A stretch of 64,000 nucleotides of DNA. Source: Pseudorasbora parva (taxonomy: Eukaryota; Chordata; Actinopteri; Cypriniformes; Gobionidae). Under the pieces are notes generated by a model. It saw only the letters and a list, made by a program, of their open reading frames with translations, was not told the origin of the DNA and did not search any database. The stretch is from the NCBI RefSeq assembly GCF_024679245.1, contig NC_090173.1, forward strand, positions 11,535,013 through 11,599,012, given 5' to 3'. Shown one piece after another: positions 48,690-61,690 of this stretch. The first letter of the stretch is position 1; each line of letters opens with the position of its first letter. Position numbers and translations under genes: made by a program.

Positions 48690-49020
48690 GCTGGAAGCGT
48701 TTAGGGGGGTAAAGCTGCTACGCCCCCTGTCGGCCTCCTCACGCCACGCGAGGGTGGGATATGGTTTATAAATATTACCTCAATTTTGTAATTTAAGGGG
48801 TTAAGGAACTTTACTGGCATTATTTGTATAAGTGACACATTTAAATGGCTGTACAGTAGTATAAATGAAAGCGCTATATAATTGCCTCCTTCATTAATTC
48901 AAATGATTTAAGTGACGAGAAAATAAAAGAGAAAAAAATAATAATAACAACAAATATAAACAATGATAAATGGTAATGATAAATAATACGTATACTACTA
49001 CTACTATTCTGTCTGTCTAT
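48690..49020. other. No gene seen
   Basis: CpG-rich at the start (48715-48760), then A/T-rich. Upstream of noggin. Confidence 0.3.
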
Positions 49021-49036
49021 CTGTCTCAGTCAATTA

Positions 49037-49132
49037 ATCTATCTATCCGTCCGTCCGTCCGTCCATCCATCCATCCATCCATCCATCCATCCATCCATCC
49101 ATCCATCCATCCATCCATCCATCCATCCATCC

Positions 49133-49176
<44 letters not shown>

Positions 49177-49193
49177 GTCTGTCTGTCTGACTC

Positions 49194-49224
<31 letters not shown>

Positions 49225-49241
49225 GTCTGTCTGTCTGACTC

Positions 49242-49307
<66 letters not shown>

Positions 49308-49321
49308 CGTCTGACTCTCTC

Positions 49322-49352
<31 letters not shown>
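49037..49352. repeat. Tetranucleotide array (CCGT, CCAT, CTAT, CTGT)n
   Basis: Runs of ATCC, ATCT and GTCT succeed each other, with a duplicated CTGACTCTCTGTCTGTCTGT block at 49187 and 49233. Confidence 0.97.
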
Positions 49353-49353
<1 letters not shown>

Positions 49354-49875
49354 AAGGGCTAGTAAGTTTAGTTTAGGTAAGTGCTTCAAGCCTTTAATAT
49401 CAAACCATTATATCCTTCAGCAAAGCGGTTACCCTCAGGATTCTCCAGCAGGACTGAACCTGAAACAAGTGTTTCTGAAAGTCTTGAAATAAAAGCAGCT
49501 TCTAAATCACCACGTCATGATCCTACCTATCTATTGCAACTTCAAGAAGCACAAACATGCAAGTGTGTGCTCAGGCTGTGGGGAATAAAGCCATAAAACA
49601 CTCTGTCCAAATGAATCCAAAATGAACATCTCCCACCAAGCCAGCGCTGTGGAAACCCCGACATACTGTCAAACGCTCGTTCTTCGAGAATCGTTTAATG
49701 GAAGAAGTGACCTGCCATTCCGCTGGCCATAAAGCAGGCGGAGAGATAAATGCATCTCTGTTTCTGTCTGAATGAGCTAATTCACACTTCAACTCAGTTA
49801 CTTCTGCACGAAGAGGCCGAGAAAAGTCTGGGACACGAGTCGCAGGTGTATTTCTGGTCTGACTGAGCATCGTCA
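49353..49875. other. Repeat-free segment upstream of noggin, candidate regulatory DNA
   Basis: Balanced composition without visible repeats, for example GACCTGCCATTCCGCTGGCC and AATGAGCTAATTCACACTTC. A 71-aa frame has no domain. It lies 1.1-1.6 kb upstream of the noggin start codon. Confidence 0.35.
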
Positions 49876-49876
49876 C

Positions 49877-50816
<940 letters not shown>

Positions 50817-51879
50817 CAGAGGTGTGGAATCGAGTCATGTGACTTGGACTCGAGTCATGAATTTGATGACTTCGGACTCGACAAAATGTACAAAGACTTG
50901 CAACTCGACTTGGACTTTAACATCAGTGGCTCGTGACTTCACTTGGACTTGCGCCTTATGACTCGAGAAGACTTGCTACTTCCCATGAAAACCTGCGACA
51001 ATTTTTTTTTCACACACCCGCGCCGCTCTCAGTGTATCTGCATCTGTGAAAAAAATCTGCACCTGTATGCATGCAGAGAGCACGCGCGCTACCTCCACGA
51101 CATCCAATCACTGTAGTCCCACGTTGGTTTGATTCGACAGTATCCATAGCTACCAAGTCAGCGTATAACACCTGACTTTGGGCTTCTTTTTTTGGCAAGT
51201 CGCGGTAAAAAATCTCGAGTTGCGGGTCGCGGTTTTTTGGGCTTATTTGAAAAAAATGTGGTTGCTTGTTAGGAAAATATGACAAGCAACTTCGTTTCTT
51301 TACAAAATGGTCGCTGTTTTGTCCAAATACATTGTCTTCTCACAGCTAATAGCCATAGTGCAACGGTACAAATGCTGTAGTAATTCGTCCTCCTTCTTCT
51401 TCCCCTCAATGAAGAAAAATCGCGTTCAACGTGCAGGCATGTGATGTGATGTTATAAATGTAATGAGAGTTCGTAGACGTAAATAGACGAATAAAATTAT
51501 TATAATTTTTTTTTACAAATAATGCAACCAGCAGAGATGTACAGAGATGGAGAGGAAACAGGGAGGTGAGCCACCTAATTTAATTTTAAAAATATTTTTT
51601 ATAATGTTTCATTTATTATGAAAAAAGAGTATAGGCTACTAATAATAACAGTAGGTATGGTTCGATTGTATTTTGTTATAAATGTCCCATATATTGCAGC
51701 GCTCCCAGTGTTTTCCTGTGCACCAACTCCCAATCATAGACTGTAAAAAAAAGTGCATATTAATCCTAAATATGTGACATTAGTAATTTTCAATACTATT
51801 TAGAGCAGAATGCACATTGAGATGCAGGGCTTATCCTTTTTACGGTTTATAATGTGCATGTTCACCACTGCTCCTTATA

Positions 51880-53429
51880 CAGGGAGTGCAGAATTATTAG
51901 GCAAGTTGTATTTTTGAGGATTAATTTTATTATTGAACAACAACCATGTTCTCAATGAACACAAAAAACTCTATCAAAGCTGAATATTTTTGGAAGTTTT
52001 AGTTTTTAGTTTGAGCTATTTTAGGGGGATATCTGTGTGTGCAGGTGACTATTACTGTGCATAATTATTAGGCAACTTAACAAAAAACAAATTTATACCC
52101 ATTTCAATTATTTATTTTTACCAGTGAAACCAATATAACATCTCAACATTCACAAATATACATTTCTGACATTCAAAACCAAACAAAAACAAATCAGTGG
52201 CCAATATAGCCACCTTTCTTTGCAAGGACACTCAAAAGCCTGCCATCCATGGATTCTGTCAGTGTTTTGATCTGTTCACCATCAACATTGCGTGCAGCAG
52301 CAACCACAGCCTCCCAGACACTGTTCAGAGAGGTGTACTGTTTTCCCTCCTTGTAAATCGCACATTTGATGATGGACCACAGGTTCTCAATGGGGTTCAG
52401 ATCAGGTGAACAAGGAGGCCATATCATTAGATTTTCTTCTTTTATCCCCTTTCTTGCCAGCCACGCTGTGGAGTACTTGGACGCGTGTGATGGAGCATTG
52501 TCCTGCATGAAAATCATGTTTTTCTTGAAGGATGCAGACTTCTTCCTGTACCACTGCTTGAAGAAGGTGTCTTCCAGAAACTGGCAGTAGGACTGGGAGT
52601 TGAGCTTGACTCCATCCTCAACCCGAAAAGGCCCCACAAGCTCATCTTTGATGATACCAGCCCAGCCCAGTACTCCAGCTCCACCTTGCTGGCGTCGGAG
52701 TCGGACTGGAGCTCTCTGCCCTTTACCAATCCAGCCACGGGCCCATCCATCTGGCCCATCAAGACTCACTCTCATTTCATCAGTCCATAAAACCTTAGAA
52801 AAATCAGTCTTGAGATATTTCTTGGCCCAGTCTTGACGTTTCAGCTTGTGTTTCTTGTTCAGTGGTGGTCGACTTTCTGCCTTTCTTACCTTGGCCATGT
52901 CTCTGAGTATTGCACACCTTGTGCTTTTGGGCACTCCAGTGATGTTGTAGCTCTGAAATATGGCCAAACTGGTGGCAAGTGGCATCTTGGCAGCTGCGCG
53001 CTTTACTTTTCTCAGTTCACGGGCAGTTATTTTGCGCCTTGGTTTTTCCACACACTTCTTGCGACCCTGTTGACTATTTTGAATGAAACGCTTGATTGTT
53101 CGATGATCACGCTTCAGAAGTTTGGCTATTTTAAGACTGCTGCATCCCTCTGCAAATATATCTCACTATTTTTGACTTTTCTGAGCCTGTCAAGTCCTTC
53201 TTTTGACCCATTTTTCTAAAGGAAAGGAAGTTGCCTAATAATTATGCACACCTGATATAGGGTGTTGATGTCATTAGACCACACCCCTTCTCATTACAGA
53301 GATGCACATCACCTAATATGCTTAATTGGTAGTAGGCTTTCCAGCCTATACAGCTTGGAGTAAGACAACATGCATAACGAGGATGATGTGGTCAAAATAC
53401 TCATTTGCCTAATAATTCTGCACTCCCTG
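51880..53429 (-). mobile_element. Tc1/mariner (DD37E) element, complete ends
   Basis: TA flanks both ends (51878-51879, 53430-53431). CAGGGAGTGCAGAATTATTA and TAATAATTCTGCACTCCCTG are exact inverted ends (25 bp in all). An inner pair, ATAATTATTAGGCAACTT and AAGTTGCCTAATAATTAT, gives the IR/DR layout. Confidence 0.95.
52194..53211 (-). pseudogene. Tc1/mariner transposase, nearly intact, one frameshift (DD37E)
   Basis: A DDE transposase of about 339 codons. ATG at 53211 opens MGQKKDLTGSEKSK, and a single frameshift follows near 53155-53165 (codon ~19), because the next residues EGCSSLKIAKLLKRDHRTIK lie in another frame. From there the frame is open to the stop at 52194. An apparent start at 53051 is a GTG inside the gene, not the true start. 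The helix-turn-helix lies in the shifted N-terminal part. All three acidic residues are present: WTDEMRV, FMQDNAPSH and NPIENLW. I count 37 residues between the last two, so this is a DD37E enzyme. A GVLGWAG stretch has Gly where I would expect Val. It is the least damaged transposase here; one indel separates it from an open frame. Confidence 0.93.
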
Positions 53430-54462
53430 TATGTGTGCAATAACTCCGACTGGAGTTAGCATATTCCTTCACGTCTCTTTTTCCATCTCCAAACCTCTTC
53501 TGTTCACAGTCTTTACTGCAACTTGAAGAATTTTGTAAAATCCCATCTGTATTTGCTTTTTAAACTCCAAGAGATTTCAATTTAATATGTTGCAGGCTCA
53601 TTTATTGATAAATTATTGATCATAAATTATACTGATAATAAATAATATAATAATAATGGGCTTGTTTTGGACCCCCCAGCCAGAATACCTCTAGGTATTC
53701 TTCATACCTAAAGAAGAATATGAAACAGATGTCAGAAAATCCCTTATAGCCTCACATGTTGTATTTGAAACTACTCATTACTCATATCAATGTTGTTGTG
53801 TTAATATTCATTGTCTATTATACACTACGGTATACGATAATATTTCAGTTTCAGTGTATGCAATATTAAGAATATTTTCACTGCTTCAAAAGTCATAAGA
53901 AAGCCCTTTCCCTCAAGAAACTGAAGTCATATGCTTTATAGCAGTGCTTTTCAAAATGGGGACGGGGACCCCTGGGTGCCGCAAGGGGATGCTAGGGGGG
54001 CCATGGCAAGCTGGCATAAAAAGTATAGCAAAACAAAATAATTGAATAAATTAAATTATTAAAGTAAACCAAATTAAATAAAAAATAAGCTAAACAATAT
54101 TCCCATAATGGCCTTAAGTTTAGGCTAAAAGGACCCATGTCTATTTGAAAGTTGAACTGTTTTGCAATATGAGGTCAACACAATACAGGACTGAAGCTGC
54201 TGTGCATTGTTCTAGTGCAATATGCTGTTGAAATACAAGCATTTTCTGTAAAAATTTACATTTTCAGTTTTTTTTTTACTGTATTTGCTTAAGATCATTT
54301 TTATACATCATTGTATAAAAAGAGGTTTAAATAAATACAAATCTTGACTTGAAGTGACTCGAAACTAAAATGGTAGGACTTTGGACTCGACTTGAGACTT
54401 GCCTCATCTTTGACTCGACGTGACTTGCATAACAATGACTTTGTCCCACCTCTGCGCAATAA

Positions 54463-54846
54463 TATATAAAACTCTCCTGATATTATAGTAACACTTACAG
54501 AAGAATAATATGAAGCATATTTTGTAACTTTTGGAGTTTGTAAGGGTTCAGTTTGAGCAGATGTTTTATCTCATCATCACTGTCCTCGTCAGAGCTCGTT
54601 TCAGTTCATTCAGCATCTGCCTCATATTCACCATCTCAGACATATTCGCAAAACATCTTCAAAATCAATATTTTGATCTCTGACGGCTTCAGCAGATCCA
54701 GCATCAAGTGACAATAATATCTGATTGAGTTCAGTTCTTGCTCTGCAGTAAATCTGAGCCATTTCAGGTTTTGCTGATGATTCTTCCTATTCTTTTGATT
54801 ACTGCCTGCGGTGACTATGAGTGAAACGTCACTTCATCACTGTGAC
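54463..54846. other. No gene seen
   Basis: Mixed DNA; the last 24 bp (GTGAAACGTCACTTCATCAC) are nearly repeated at 56805 beyond the next element. Confidence 0.4.
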
Positions 54847-54849
54847 TAT

Positions 54850-56799
54850 GGGTCCTATCATACACCAATGGGCAGGCTGGTCTGAAAACCAGGTGTTTTC
54901 AGGCGCATTGTTGGCGCGTTTCTATTTTGAGGAAATGAAACCGACTGCACTATTGACCAATTCAGACCTGCTCTAAAGCCAATAGCGTCGTACTTTTTGT
55001 ATTATTTAAAGGGTGAGTTAGTAATATGTGCCCATAGGCGGTGCACAACGCACATACACTCTGCTTATTACACACACAGGGATATGCAGCGGCACACACA
55101 CACATTGCAAATATTAAAAATAAAAGGATTACAAATGTAAAAGATTATTATTGTGTGCATCAGACCTGGGCATTGTGCGGCCCTCTGGCTATCTTTGACC
55201 GGCTCGCGTGAGGTAATTCAGGGTTCGACAATAAGGACAGTACGGCCCCTGGCCAGCATAAACGAAACTCGGTACAGAGCTCTCACTTGCCCGATTGGAC
55301 TAGTGCTGCATTGTAGGTGTGTGATACAGTATCGAGTAAGTCCCTTACTTTACAAAAGCCAAACAGAAACAAAGCTATTGATTATAGGCTTTTCTGGCAT
55401 GACGACTCCTTCGTCACTTTGCGTGCAAATTAGAGTGCATGCTTTCACTGCGTGATTTCTATTCAAATGGATTCAAAATACTGGGCAAAAATGGCTGTAT
55501 GATTTTTATATTTAGCTTTATAATTTAATCACACAAACAGTGCCGTTTTCTCAAATTATCAGTATAATTACAAATGATATTCTTGTTATACAACAATTCA
55601 ATAAACAAGAAGATAATATTAAGATACTTTTTAAACACCATATTGCCTATTTTTGCTCTCTTTCGCCAACAAAATTAGTTTCAAACAAAGATCACTGCAC
55701 TGTTTTGTGTCTTTGTGCAACACGCAACGGTGAAAGACAGATTCGTTCTTGAATGAATCATTAATTTGAATGAATCGGTTGAATCTCACTGACTCACTCA
55801 TTAACAGTGACTTGCTGCCACCTACTGGCAGTTTTAATTTCACATTCAAAGTTTCTTTTCGTTTTAAATAACTTCAAATATCAATATTCAACATTTTATG
55901 TTTAAAACATCAAAACACAGAGCCAATAGAAAAAAATACTCAGCGTTGAACCCTGTAATTTGTAAATAAAAAGGCAAACGCAAATAGGTGTAATTAGGTG
56001 CATGCAATACAACCACACTGCTTATTTTTTTTACATAAACTGTATGCACCTCAAATAGGTTCACAATCAGGACAGCCTTCAAGAAAGCTTTGCCGTTAGG
56101 CCTTAAATATGTTAGCTAATATCAAAAATTGTATATTAAGAATGTAGAGTATTTTTAAAGCCATAAACATCTAAGTATTTATTTACTAAATTCAATCGGT
56201 CCGGCCCTCTACGACAGCCCCAGTTTCTCATGTGGCCCCTTGAGAAAATCAATTAATGGATAGTCATTGCATCTATCAGAATTAACTATTTGAACTTGAT
56301 CTTTCTATATAAGAATAGATTCCTTCTGTTGTTTTATCAGTAGTTGAAGGATGACTTCTGGAGGGTTTTGTGAAGAGATTTTTGGCCACATCCAGTCTTA
56401 TTAGCATCTCTGATCCTAAAAGTCCTGCAGCACCTGCAAACCATCTATTCACATTAGGCCGGTTCTCCGGACACCCACTGAATGAATTAATGGATAGTCA
56501 TTGCATCTATCAGAATTACCTATTTGCAGTAACGATGAATGAAATTGGCTACTTATTTGACCAACCGTGGCAATACACACATGCATTTAAACTGACTCGT
56601 CAGGTTGAGGGTGTCTATTCCTCCATGTAAATAGCAAATCCGCTCATGGTGCGAGCGCAACTGGCTTTTAAAGGGAAAGGGAGATGAGACTCTGATTGGT
56701 TTATTGCATGTTACACCCAAAACACACCCATGACTCACTAGCAAAAGTGGATTCGGACCCACCCTGAGTGCACCTGTGCCATGCGCTCAGATAGGGCCC
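54850..56799. mobile_element. Inverted-repeat element with GGGYCCTATC ends
   Basis: GGGTCCTATC opens and GATAGGGCCC closes it; TAT lies just outside on both sides (54847-54849, 56800-56802). A 3-bp duplication suggests a PIF/Harbinger-like origin, but TAT is not the usual TWA. A hAT-like end (CAGACCTGGGCATTGTGCGG) starts inside at 55163. Confidence 0.5.
56252..56526. repeat. 41-bp direct repeats, 234 bp apart
   Basis: ATTAATGGATAGTCATTGCA plus TCTATCAGAATTA-CTATTTG occurs at 56252-56292 and 56486-56526 with one difference. Confidence 0.9.
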
Positions 56800-57133
56800 T
56801 ATAAGTGAAATGTTACTTCATCAGTGTGTATCAGACATCGCCACCTTGTGGAATAAAGGTGAATTGCACTTATTCAGTCATCAAAGACTCGATCATTGTC
56901 GTGCAGAAAAAATATACTTGCACTGTTACACATCTCGGGTCGCTAGAGACCCTTTACATTTCATACAACTAATAGGAAAACAGGCAATCTTTTACAATTT
57001 TTTCTTGTTATATTGTTTTTAATTAATTACTTGAGGAATAATGAAACGGTTGATGTCGAACTTTAAAAAATGAATAATGAAGAGGGTAGTAAATTACGTC
57101 CTGGGTCATTAAAGACATGAGATAAAGGTTTAA

Positions 57134-58465
57134 AGGGTTAGTTCACCCAAAAATGTCATTAATTACTCACCCTCATGTCGTTGGACACACGCAAGACCTT
57201 CGTTCATCTTCAGAACACAAATGAAGATATTTTAGTTGAAAGCTGAGAAAGGCTTCAGAAAGGCCTCCATTGGCATTCAGGACATTCCCACTCACAAGAC
57301 CCATAAAGGCACTAAACACATCGATACAAAGGCCATCTCACTACAGCGGCTGTACAATAATGTTACAATGCGACGAAAATAGTTATTGTGCACAAAAAAA
57401 ATCAAAATAATGACTTTATCCGCCAAGTTATTGTCTTCCGTGTAGGTCTCGGACGTGAGCTCAGGCGATATCGGCTCCTCCTCTTCCGGGTCACGAACGG
57501 CTGATCATATTCTCGCGCATGCGTCAAGTTCCCGTCAATAACTTGGTGGATAAAGACGTAATTTTGATTTTTGTGCGCACAATAACTTTTCGTCGCATTG
57601 AAACATTGTGCAGCCGCTGTAGTGAGATGGTCTTTGTATCGATGTGTTTAGTGCCTTTATGGCAGGGTTTTTTTAACTTTTTGTGTGTGTGGACCACTAT
57701 TTGTAATCAAAAAAATTTGCGGACCAACTCATCTACACACAGTCCTGCCTGAATTAATCCACACCTCTAAATAGGCGTACAACAGGTTAAAGGAAAGTTT
57801 ACTGCACACAACGGCTGCCACATATTTAATTTATTTATTTACTCAAGTGCCCTAATGCTAAATAGCTTTCGCAGTATTTTCTCTTCACCCTTCTTTTCTT
57901 TGTTTTTTTATGATGAATCTGGCTCATAGATACATCCGACTCACTGTCAATCTCTTCATTTTTTGTAACTTCTGCCTCTGTCTCTTTTCTCTTCAGAGAA
58001 CCCCGTTGCTATCCACCGATCCATGACGGCACTGAACTTGAACGTCACGGCCGAGCGCCACTAGGCTATTTTAGTAAACGCACAATAACTTGACAATTTA
58101 ATACAAATGTTATATCAATATAGGCCTACATATTCTTTTTACTTTTTATTTTTTTATGGGAATTTCCTGGTAAAATGAAAGTAAAAAAATATTATTTTAT
58201 TTTATTTTGCCTTTCCACGGACCACCTGCAGTACCCTCATGGAGCACTAGTGGTCCGCGGACCACAGTTTGGGAATGACTGCTTTATGGGTCTTGTGAGT
58301 GGGAATGTCTTGAATGCCAATGGAGGCCTTTCTGAAGCTTTTCTCAGCTTTCAACAAAAATATCTTCATTTGTGTTCTGAAGATGAACGAAGGTCTCACG
58401 GGTGTCCAACAACATGAGGGTGAGTAATCAATTAAATAATTTTAATTTTTGGGTGAACTAACCCT
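57134..58465. mobile_element. TTAA-flanked MITE, split by a hAT element
   Basis: TTAA lies at 57130-57133 and 58466-58469. Ends AGGGTTAGTTCACCCAAAAA and GGGTGAACTAACCCT are inverted, and arms of about 200 bp match (CCTCATGTCGTTGGACACAC against AACAACATGAGG). A second inverted pair near 57380 and 57560 surrounds the centre. Confidence 0.88.
57663..58281. mobile_element. hAT-type element (Charlie-like ends), 619 bp
   Basis: Perfect 8-bp duplications CTTTATGG lie at 57655-57662 and 58282-58289. Ends CAGGGTTTTTTTAACTTTTT and AGTTTGGGAATGACTG are inverted, with GGACCAC words inside both, as in Charlie-type hAT ends. No transposase. Confidence 0.92.
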
Positions 58466-58469
58466 TTAA

Positions 58470-58650
58470 GGGTTATAGAACCATTTTTTGGTCCCCACAG
58501 AACCCTTCAGTGTTCCTTAGTGTGAAGACATTTTTTAATATTCTAAAGAACCTTTTACTACTATGAAGAACATTTTGTGGAATGATTCCACAGATGTCAA
58601 ACATTCTAGAACCATCGATGCCAGTAAAGATCCTTTATTTTTAAGGGTTT
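58470..58650. mobile_element. GGTTCTTT-family MITE fragment
   Basis: GGTTATAGAACCATTTTTTG, AAAGAACCTTTTACTACTAT and CCTTTATTTTTAAGGGTTTA match the family at 33686. Confidence 0.6.
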
Positions 58651-59172
58651 AAGAAAGTAAATCATACCTGTAGCTTTGAATCTGTATAACTACAGACACA
58701 TTTCACAGCTGAAAAATCACGTCTGTCTGTGGCTTCACACTCAGTCCTGTTCCCACAATCCTCTCTGCCTGTTAAAGACACAAACACACACATGTAAAAC
58801 TTGCCGCCATGATGCTACAGCATTGCTGTGCGCTGCTTAGGTTGTCAAAGTCTGTAAATGTGACTCGGGTTCCTCATTCAATGTGCGCCTTTGGGAATTT
58901 TGTTTCACCTGTTTTATGGTCCGGCCAGTAAAAATGGTTAATCCGACCATTTAAAACTTAACATCACAGCCCTCCTCAACAAGACACATGGTTCATGATT
59001 CAACTCATTGCACTGATTCCTGCAGCTTGTTCACACAATTTATCTCCTTAATTACAGTTTCCACAGCCATTTCTAATTGAGGCCACATTACTGAACACAC
59101 ACACTTGAATTCAATGTGGTTGGTGTGTTTAAAGTGAGCAATTTGGTGCTTTTTTGTGTGATGTTTTTTAAC
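58651..59172. other. No gene or repeat seen
   Basis: Balanced mixed DNA with no frame over 60 aa of interest. Confidence 0.3.
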
Positions 59173-59486
59173 CACTGCAAGAAAAGCTTTCCTTACTTAG
59201 TATTTTTGTCTGGTTTCTAGTCAAAATTTCAAAACATTGAAATAAGATAATATTCTGCCAATGGGGTAAGTAAAATATTCTTGTTTTCAGATTATTTTAC
59301 TTACCCCATTGGCAGATTATTTTGCTTATTTTAAGCAAAAACTCTCTTAATTTTGAGTATTTTTCCCTCAAAACAAGACAATTACTTTGCTTGTCTAGTA
59401 AATACTTCTTGTTTTAAGAATTTTTAGATGTTTCGACTAGAAACAAGAAAAAAATACTAAAGTATGAAAAGCATTTTTTTGCAGTG
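59173..59486. mobile_element. CACTGCAAAAAAATG MITE, copy 3
   Basis: CACTGCAAGAAAAGC to TTTTTTTGCAGTG, with the same TTACTTAGTATTTTTGTC arm and AGATTATTTTACTTACCCCA centre as the other copies. Confidence 0.88.
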
Positions 59487-61015
59487 TATTCCAGGTGATT
59501 TTGAAATAAACACATTTTTGAGTTGTCAGAGATACAGTTTTTTTCTCGAAATTGTATGAGTATTTCTCATTTAGGGTCATGAAACATGCCTGCTAAGTTT
59601 CGACCCTCTGAGGTGTGTGTGGTCTGTGGTGTTAGCAGGTCAATTTGACAGGCAAATTTCATGGTTAAAGGCAGCTGTGTAGATCCAAATAAAAATAAGT
59701 GCATTTTATGTCATGTCAGTTTCTCAACAAACCTCTGAGGTTATTTACACTTATGCATTTGGCAGATGCTTTAAAAAAAACTATAATAATAATTTAGTTA
59801 AAAACAATATATTGTTAAATATAGTTTTTTACGTTTTTGTAATGTGTGAGAAGTACTACTGTTTTACCTCATTTTTTTAAATTCTCATATTGTGATTTTC
59901 GGTGAATTGTTGTGCATCCAATTAGGGTTAATTTGACTCAGACCATAACCATCATACCCATAATTTAAAAATAATACAAGGGTTAAATTAGATTGACCAA
60001 TTGAGCGGATATCAGTAATTCAGTGCAATTGTATGGCTTTCTTCAACTATTTTAACTAACAACGGCATCACTATTATTAGAGTGATAATACTTACTAATT
60101 AGGTTGGACTGAATTATTCCTCAAATAATGTGTTTTGTAGACAAGAGGTGTGCTGTCACTTTACTAAACAGTCTGAAATTTTTAGTCTGAAAATAAAGGT
60201 TCTATATGGAGCTTGTCAGACTTCATACTTTTTATTTTTAATTACATTTTATGAATGAAACCACTCATAGAATTATGCAATCATTTAAGACATTTCTCCT
60301 TATATATAAGCATATTGGCTTAAAGTGTTCTTTAAAATTAAATGAAGAACTCTAGGGATCTATATACAACCTTTTTTCTATGAAACTGACACAACAATCC
60401 CACAGACTTGCATTGAAAGAGGGACTTAAATACGGCCAGTGAAAACAACTATCCGATCGGCACCTTAAACCACCAGGGAATGTTTGGGGTTTTGCTATAA
60501 AATAAAACCATCCAAGGCATTTAAGAGGCCCGTCGTCTCGTGTTCCCATGAGGCTTTCAGACAGCAGCGTTCTCACACACCGATCCCTATAAACTCTCAT
60601 TTAAACACACACTGTGTCAAAACAAGCTAATTAACCAAATCACACTTTAAATCTGTACATGCTGCGGAGGCATTACAGTGTTTAAAGGCTGTTTCACAGG
60701 CCATTATTAGAAAGAGAAAACGGCGTTTAACATCTACTGTGTGCTGCTTTCTCATGTACAAACAGCGCAGCACTACGAGCCAAAATACAGTTTCTGCTGT
60801 TCTAGTAATACTATCATCTCAGTCTCGTCTCCATAATGCACAAGCCGGTGAAAATCCCAAATTCTGTCAATGTGATTGGGTAACTTCATACAATATACCA
60901 GGCTGCTACAATGAGCATATCTGAGAAAGAAATCAAGCGTTGTGTTAGTTCTGGCAGGTCACGTTAGTAAGGCTTGCGTCAGCTTATCCACATCTACCAA
61001 TCGGAATATGACACA
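59487..61015. other. About 1.5 kb without gene or recognised repeat
   Basis: Balanced to A/T-rich. 60340-60720 is the most complex part. Frames up to 82 aa have no domain. Candidate single-copy DNA. Confidence 0.35.
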
Positions 61016-61028
61016 TGTCGCGGCATCA

Positions 61029-61690
61029 CAAAAAATCCAGAAAATCACATCAACAAAATCCCAATAACAAAAGTTTATCTCAATACTTTGTTATATATCC
61101 TTTGTTGGCTGTTTTCTGTAAGGTTTTTACACACTGTCGCTGGTAGTTTGGCCCATTCCTCCGTGCAGATCTCCTCTAGAGCAGTGATGTTTTGGGGCAA
61201 CAGGGATTTTCAAAGATATTTCAAAGATTTTCAAAACTCCCTCCAAAGATTTTCTATGGGGTTGAGATCTGGAGATTGGCTAGGCCACTCCAGGACCTTG
61301 AAATGCTTCTAACGAAGCCACTCCTTCATTGCCCGGGTGGTGTGTTTGGGAATCATTGTCACGCTGAAAGACCCAGCCACGTTTCATCTTCAATGCCCTT
61401 GCTGATGGAAGGAGGATTTTACTCAAAATCTCACGATAAATGGCCCTAATCATTCTTTCCTTTACACGGATCAGTCGTCCTGGTCCCTTTGCAGAAAAAA
61501 AGCCCCAAAGCATGATGTTTCACCCCCATGCTTTACAGTAGGTATGGTGCAACTCAGCATTCTTTCTCCTCCAAACACGAAAAGTTGAGTTTTTACAAAA
61601 AAAGGTATATTTTGGTTTCATCTAACCATATGTCATTCTCCCAATCCTCTTCTGGATCATCAGAAACTTCGCACCAGGACTGGGCTTTCT
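61029..61690 (-). pseudogene. Fragment of a fourth Tc1-like transposase
   Basis: Read on the minus strand, [20 protein letters not shown], then [19 protein letters not shown], then [14 protein letters not shown] (where FQxDNDPKH is usual) and, in a shifted frame, the S-P-D-L-N-P-I-E-N region. It is a DD34E-type Tc1 transposase from just after the first catalytic Asp to the third acidic residue, with frameshifts and duplicated AAAGATTTTC words at 61208-61232. The N-terminal half and the element's 5' end are missing; the 3' end is near 61029. Confidence 0.82.

Larger units (their letters stand above)
50817..54454. mobile_element. hAT-type element with CAGAGGTG ends, host of a Tc1 element
   Basis: Ends CAGAGGTGTGGAATCGAGTC and TTTGTCCCACCTCTG are inverted. 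The 8-bp flanks are CGCGATAA (50809-50816) and CGCAATAA (54455-54462), one mismatch. CAGAGGTG is also the tip of the Tol2-like hAT group. Arms repeat GACTTGGACTCGAGTC-type words. Without the Tc1 insert it is about 2.1 kb and codes for no transposase I can see. Confidence 0.85.

Noticed and set aside
52194..53051. 285-aa transposase frame starting at 53051 as an intact gene
   Set aside because: Its first codon is GTG; the real N terminus lies upstream beyond a frameshift, so it is called a pseudogene.
53942..54010. hAT-like left end (CAGTGCTTTTCAAAATGG)
   Set aside because: No right partner or duplication found, so no element is called.
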